Assembly: GCA_964448105.1 (NCBI GenBank)
Contig: CAYUVK010000006.1
Coordinates: 23,428-87,427 of the forward strand
Reading direction: 5' to 3'
Origin: CAVQBP01 sp964448105
Lineage (GTDB): Bacteria > Bacteroidota > Ignavibacteria > Ignavibacteriales > Ignavibacteriaceae
DNA length: 64,000 nucleotides
In this document: positions 60,130 to 64,000 of the stretch, piece by piece
How positions within the stretch are numbered: position 1 is the stretch's first letter
Layout: the number at the start of each line of letters is the position of its first letter
The notes under the pieces: generated by a model
The model's input: the letters and a program-made list of their open reading frames with translations, nothing else
What the model was told of the DNA's origin: nothing
Database searches by the model: none
Translations under genes and position numbers: made by a program

Positions 60130-61233
60130 ATGTCTTTATCTCCCATAGAACTTCGTCACCGGATGCACCAAATCCCGGAATTAATGTTTCAGGAATATGA
60201 AACAACAAATCTGATTATAAATAATCTTGAAAATCTTCCGGGTATTAAGATTCATCGTCCAATAGAAACAGGTCTAATTGTCGAGTATTCTATTAACAGC
60301 GGGAATTATCTTTTATTCAGAGCTGATATTGATGCACTTCCGATTAAAGAAGAAACAGGTGCTTCCTTTGCTTCGCAAAATAATTATATGCATGCATGCG
60401 GACATGACGTTCATTCTTCAATTCTTTATGGATTTATTAATTATTGCGTCTCTAAAAAAGTAAATCATAATATTCTTTTTCTTTTTCAGCCGGCTGAAGA
60501 AGGCGGAGGAGGAGCAAAAAGAATTATTGAGACGAGAATTTTAAATAAGTTTAATATAAGCAAAGCATTTGCACTTCACGTTACCGATGAATACCCGGTT
60601 GGAACCATTGCATCAACACCCGGACTTTTATTTGCATCTTCACTTGAAGTAAATATTAAATTTAAAGGGAAAAGTGCACATGTAGCTTTTCCTTATGAAG
60701 GTATCAATGCTTTTAATGCTTTAAGGCTCTTTTTAGATGCGGTAGATAAAATTCCAAGGAACATCGAAGAACCAACTTTAATCGGAGTCGGAAAAATCTC
60801 CGCCGGTACTGTTAGAAATATTGTCCCCTCCTCTGCCGAATTAGAAGGAACAATTAGAGCTCTAACTTCAGGTAAAGTACTAAATTATTATGATAATTTA
60901 ATCCAAATATTGGAAGGTATAAAAAAGTCTACCGGCGCAGATTTTTATATAGAAAAAGGGGCTCACTATAACCAGGTTCATGTCGATCCCGTTCTTTACG
61001 AAAAACATTCAAAGAACCTATCATCAAAATTTAATATTGTTGATTGCGGGTATAAAATGACCGGTGAAGATTTCGGATTTTTTACGGATTTATATCCTTC
61101 ATATATGTTTTGGATAGGAACATATAAAAGTGTAAAACATGGGCTTCACCATCCCAAATTTCTTCCTGACGATTCTGTAATTGCTCTAGGGATTGAAGCA
61201 TATAAGCTTATAGTTAATAGTGAATTAAATTAA
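60130..61233 (+). CDS. M20-family amidohydrolase, probable N-acetyldiaminopimelate deacetylase
   Basis: 367 residues. Metal site HACGHDVHSSILYGF, then FLFQPAEEGGGGAKRIIE with the catalytic Glu, dimerisation domain, and final MTGEDFGFFTDLYPS. Families with this motif set include hippurate and N-acetyl-diaminopimelate hydrolases. Being next to dapH, removal of the acetyl group of N-acetyl-LL-diaminopimelate is the best fit. No separate aminotransferase gene is in the window. Confidence 0.85.
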   Translation: MSLSPIELRHRMHQIPELMFQEYETTNLIINNLENLPGIKIHRPIETGLIVEYSINSGNYLLFRADIDALPIKEETGASFASQNNYMHACGHDVHSSILYGFINYCVSKKVNHNILFLFQPAEEGGGGAKRIIETRILNKFNISKAFALHVTDEYPVGTIASTPGLLFASSLEVNIKFKGKSAHVAFPYEGINAFNALRLFLDAVDKIPRNIEEPTLIGVGKISAGTVRNIVPSSAELEGTIRALTSGKVLNYYDNLIQILEGIKKSTGADFYIEKGAHYNQVHVDPVLYEKHSKNLSSKFNIVDCGYKMTGEDFGFFTDLYPSYMFWIGTYKSVKHGLHHPKFLPDDSVIALGIEAYKLIVNSELN

Positions 61234-61249
61234 TAACTTGTTTTATATG

Positions 61250-61416
61250 AAAGAAAAAATTAGTGATACAAATCCCGAAATCGAAAAAATTCTGGCTAAA
61301 GCTCTTTTCGAAAGTCTTAAAGTTAATAATGTTAAGTCTTGGAATATTGCTAAACGTTGTGAAATAGTTTTCTCTCTAATTAAATCAATTAATATTCATA
61401 TCTTTCTTATTAAGAG
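61250..61416 (+). pseudogene. truncated short ORF ending in a repeat
   Basis: From MKEKISDTNPEIEKILAKAL to about FLIKR, followed by the dispersed palindromic repeat that fills the remaining 40 codons of the open frame (stop at 61547-61549). The first 45 residues look protein-like but unfamiliar; the last part is clearly repeat DNA. Best read as a gene fragment disrupted by the repeat. Confidence 0.35.
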
Positions 61417-61532
61417 GGTGACCAAAAAGTCCAATTGTCATTTCGACCGAAGGGAGAAATCTTACGTTTTGAAAAGATTTCTCGGTCGAAGACTCCCTCG
61501 AAATGACACTTTCTTTACTTTTTGGTCAACCC
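61416..61532. repeat. dispersed palindromic repeat, copy 2, nested
   Basis: Outer arms GGGTGACCAAAAAGT (61416-61430) and ACTTTTTGGTCAACCC (61517-61532), inner arms TGTCATTTCGA (61436-61446) and TCGAAATGACA (61498-61508). The inner core is shared with copy 1 at 18883-18960 (GTCATTTCGA, GAGAAATCTT, GTCGAAATGAC). Confidence 0.8.
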
Positions 61533-61570
61533 ACCCTTTCAAAAAATAATAACTTTAACCGCCCTAACCG

Positions 61571-61591
61571 ACCTGCCTGCCGCAGGCAGGT
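61571..61591. repeat. palindromic CCTGCC repeat beside the transposase
   Basis: ACCTGCCTGC-C-GCAGGCAGGT: perfect 10-bp arms. Adjoins the transposase stop at 61592-61594. Shares its core with the insertion inside menE at 52225-52246. Confidence 0.75.
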
Positions 61592-62035
61592 TTATCGGTT
61601 TATCATTACCTTGTGTTTTTTCAAAAACTCCTCATACTCTTGTTTAAAACTCATTTTACGATGATGTTCTTCTTGATTTACAATATACTTTACAACCTTA
61701 TCTATATTGGATTCTGAAACAGAGAAAGCCGCATATCCTTTACTCCAGCTGAATTTAAAGTTGACTTGCTTATTTACCCCATTAGCGGAACTTCCTTTTA
61801 AGAGATGAAATACATCTTCTATGGTAATATTTGTCGGTAAGTATATTATTACATGAACATGATCAGAATTTACATAATTTATTTTCATATAAATGTTTTT
61901 CTTTTCAGAATACACATAAAAATATTTTGATAACTGCTTTCGTAAACTCCTATCAGGAAGACAGTTTTCGTGGTTATATGTTCCCCAAACTAAGTGTAGC
62001 CAGATTTTTGTATAAGAATGAACGGACATATTCAC
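61592..62035 (-). mobile_element. tnpA: IS200/IS605-type transposase TnpA
   Basis: 147 residues. HUH metal site His-Val-His in SDHVHVIIYLP, and the catalytic tyrosine helix KVVKYIVNQEEHHRKMSFKQ, with WSKGYAAFSVS, all typical of IS200/IS605 TnpA. Single-strand, hairpin-guided transposase. Upstream are hairpins at 62076-62091 and 62120-62143 that fit its left end, and the right end may be the palindrome 61571-61591. No tnpB. Confidence 0.9.
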
Positions 62036-62075
62036 CCCCTCTTTTTTTATTATTTGGTTTTTAAAATATAGTGAA

Positions 62076-62143
62076 AACGGTTGAAACCGTTCAAGGTTGG
62101 TTATAGTTTTTCCTCTTTAAACCAATAGATAAATCTGTTGGTT
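62076..62143. repeat. left-end hairpins upstream of tnpA
   Basis: AACGGTT-GA-AACCGTT (62076-62091) is a perfect 7-bp stem; AACCAATAGAT (62120-62130) pairs with ATCTGTTGGTT (62133-62143) with one mismatch. IS200/IS605 ends are recognised as subterminal imperfect hairpins, so one of these is probably the transposase target structure. The other may be unrelated. Confidence 0.5.
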
Positions 62144-62280
62144 AATGATATATTATTGTTCTTCTATTGTTTTGGACAGATATGATTTTTGATTTACTTT
62201 TAAAATCATTTTCCAAATGTAATATGCAATTGTAAAAAGAATGTTTAAATTTAAGATTATTTTTTAATCAGGAAAATAAA

Positions 62281-62751
62281 ATGGAAATAAAATCAATTGC
62301 TCTGGTAGCTCATGACAACCGGAAAAAGGATCTGGTAGAATGGGTAGAGTGGAATTACATGGAATTAAAGCACCACAAATTAATCTGTACGGGCACAACC
62401 GGCAGTCTAGTTGAAGAAGCAATTCGAAATAAAGTCGGCAAATCAAGCGAATTAGAATTTAAAATGGTAAAGCTAAAATCGGGTCCTTTGGGGGGCGACC
62501 AGCAGTTAGGGGCATTAATTGCAGAAGGTAAAATTGATATAATAATATTTTTCTGGGATCCGATGGAACCGCAGCCGCATGATGTAGATGTTAAAGCTTT
62601 ATTAAGGATCTCGGTTTTGTATAATGTCCCTACAGCCTGCAACAGAGCAACGGCAGATTTTCTTATTTCCTCAACTTTGTTTAATGAAAAATATACACCT
62701 ATTATTAAAGATTATTCCGGTTACATAAAACGACCTTTGAACATTGAATAA
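62281..62751 (+). CDS. mgsA: methylglyoxal synthase
   Basis: 156 residues. KSIALVAHDNRKKDLVEWVE, CTGTTGSLVEEAIRNKVG, GPLGGDQQLGALIAEGKIDI (with the catalytic Asp in GGDQQ) and DVKALLRISVLYNVPTACNR. It converts dihydroxyacetone phosphate to methylglyoxal. Single gene. Confidence 0.95.
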   Translation: MEIKSIALVAHDNRKKDLVEWVEWNYMELKHHKLICTGTTGSLVEEAIRNKVGKSSELEFKMVKLKSGPLGGDQQLGALIAEGKIDIIIFFWDPMEPQPHDVDVKALLRISVLYNVPTACNRATADFLISSTLFNEKYTPIIKDYSGYIKRPLNIE

Positions 62752-63021
62752 GTTGAAAGTGACTCCTTTCCGGAATTGTGCTTTGTGATATGGAAATTTA
62801 TTAAAATTCAAAATACCAATTATAATATTGGAATAATTAATAATTTTGCTTATCATGTAAAAGTTGTAATCTCAATTTTCAGTTCATAACAATATTCTTC
62901 CATTCAACACAAATTTTAGATTTTCTAACCGATTTTATAATAGATTGCAGCAACACTTAATTTTTTCATTGTAACCATTTTCTTCAAAATTTCGTCTTAA
63001 CCAAAAAAAGAAGGGTATAAT

Positions 63022-64000
63022 ATGAAGAAGCAGACTATAATTAAAATAAGTTCCGTGGTGATAATAATTGCAGCCGGATTTTTGGGGATGACAGCTCTAA
63101 GTTCTTCCAGTAAACACAGTAATGAACGTGCTTCAAAACCTGAGATAAGGACGGTAAATACAAAGGCAGTTAAATTTGGTGATCATGTGCTTCAAATTGA
63201 AGGCAACGGTGTTATTGAATCCCAGCGAATGCTGAATATTGTATCCGAAGCCAACGGGATTGTACTTTATGCCAAAAATAACCTGAAAGACGGAACTTTC
63301 GTTAAAGAAGGCGAGATTATCCTTGATATAGATTCAAGAGAAGTTGAAAATAATCTTTATTCATTAAGATCTTCTTTCTTAAATGCGGTTGCATCTATTC
63401 TGCCTGATATGAAAATCGAAGACAACCGGGTTTACCAAAAGTGGTTCGATTACTTCAATAGCATTGAAATTAAAAAGGATATCCCGGAACTGCCTCATAT
63501 CACTAATTCACAGGAAAAAATAAAACTCAGTTCAAGAGATATATTTACAAAATATTATTCCGTAAAGAACCAGGAGATTCTCCTTTCCAAATATAAAATT
63601 AAAGCTCCTTTTGATGGATTTATTACATCGAACGGAATTATAGAAAACAGCTATATATCTAAAGGACAGAATTTATTTTCAATAAGCGATGCAAAAAATC
63701 TTGAAATAGCTGTCCCGCTTCTTGTTGATGAAATTAATATGATTAATTTTTCTTCGACTCCTTCCGTAAAAATATTTTCGGATAAAAGTGGAAATGATGT
63801 AATTTATGGTAAAATCCTAAGAAAAGAAACAAATCTTGATAGGAATTCACAAACCCTGAATGTTTATGTTTCATTCAACAACAATAAAATGAATCCGTAT
63901 TTTCTCCCCGGAAATTATGTTAACTTAAAAATCGAAGGCAGGCATCTTGAGAATGTTGCTGCTATACCGCGTAACCTTGTTGATAATGACGGATTTGTCT
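63022..64000 (+). CDS. RND efflux periplasmic adaptor, N-terminal part
   Basis: Runs past the window edge; 326 residues are visible. One N-terminal hydrophobic signal/anchor (about 7-30), then the membrane-fusion domains: barrel-sandwich with NGIVLYAKNNLKDGTFVKEG, a short hairpin with YYSVKNQEI, KIKAPFDGFITSNG, and a beta barrel (ETNLDRNSQTLNVYVSFNNN, LPGNYVNLKIEG). AcrA/MexA-type adaptor; pump genes should follow. AAGGG precedes the ATG. Confidence 0.85.
   Translation, partial: MKKQTIIKISSVVIIIAAGFLGMTALSSSSKHSNERASKPEIRTVNTKAVKFGDHVLQIEGNGVIESQRMLNIVSEANGIVLYAKNNLKDGTFVKEGEIILDIDSREVENNLYSLRSSFLNAVASILPDMKIEDNRVYQKWFDYFNSIEIKKDIPELPHITNSQEKIKLSSRDIFTKYYSVKNQEILLSKYKIKAPFDGFITSNGIIENSYISKGQNLFSISDAKNLEIAVPLLVDEINMINFSSTPSVKIFSDKSGNDVIYGKILRKETNLDRNSQTLNVYVSFNNNKMNPYFLPGNYVNLKIEGRHLENVAAIPRNLVDNDGFV

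Overview
The window is an AT-rich chromosomal segment, most likely from an Ignavibacteria-type member of the Bacteroidota/Chlorobi group. The main evidence is a subtilase whose C-terminus carries the type IX secretion tail typical of that lineage (NYPNPFN). Weakly conserved ribosome-binding sites, a complete set of Bacteroidota-style copper/silver and arsenic genes, menaquinone as the quinone, and dispersed palindromic repeats common in this group agree with that. No rRNA, tRNA or CRISPR array was recognised. Taxonomy is inferred from protein signatures only.

Layout. 1-3.7 kb: the end of a membrane redox operon (iron-sulfur subunit, NrfD-type quinol subunit, two-helix protein, four-module cytochrome c, secreted blue-copper-like protein). 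4.0-8.3 kb: CopB-type copper ATPase with a cytochrome c, a methyltransferase and a His/Met-rich secreted protein. 8.5-13.9 kb: an accessory island with a broken restriction-modification gene, a RAYT transposase between palindromic repeats, a SWIM gene truncated by an IS1182-like fragment, a TOTE-type primase-helicase-PLD protein and a HepT/MntA toxin-antitoxin pair. 14.1-22.4 kb: a Cus-type copper/silver efflux operon with several small metal-binding proteins. 22.6-27.2 kb: DJ-1/PfpI protein, 2H phosphoesterase, UPF0182 protein. 27.2-30.9 kb: six-gene arsenic operon with a clear operator. 31-36 kb: subtilase, signal peptidase I, LepA. 36-41.5 kb: ATP-grasp protein and a run of surface/outer-membrane genes, including two low-complexity lipoproteins. 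41.6-53.1 kb: RsgA followed by the menaquinone cluster menF-menD-menH ... menB-menA-menE plus a probable DHNA-CoA thioesterase; menC is absent. 53.1-54.6 kb: an internally deleted OxyR divergent from a Dps-like ferritin, then a ferredoxin gene with an in-frame stop. 54.7-61.2 kb: small envelope genes, a nitrilase-family protein and a lysine/diaminopimelate operon (dapA-dapB-dapH-lysC, then an M20 deacetylase) behind a promoter and a leader with an intrinsic terminator. 61.2-64 kb: repeats, an IS200/IS605-type transposase, mgsA and the start of an RND adaptor.

How it fits together. The NrfD complex, cytochromes and complete-but-for-menC menaquinone pathway describe a quinone-based respiratory chain. 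The cop, cus and ars loci give layered defence against copper, silver and arsenic. The dap cluster makes lysine and peptidoglycan precursors by the acetylated branch. The 8.5-13.9 kb island is the accessory zone; the MntA-HepT-TOTE cassette there is the best candidate for an incompletely described defence system. Several genes are broken by simple lesions: an MFS transporter (TAA), the ferredoxin (TAG), and OxyR (central deletion). Palindromic repeats recur in intergenic DNA and once inside a coding sequence (menE).
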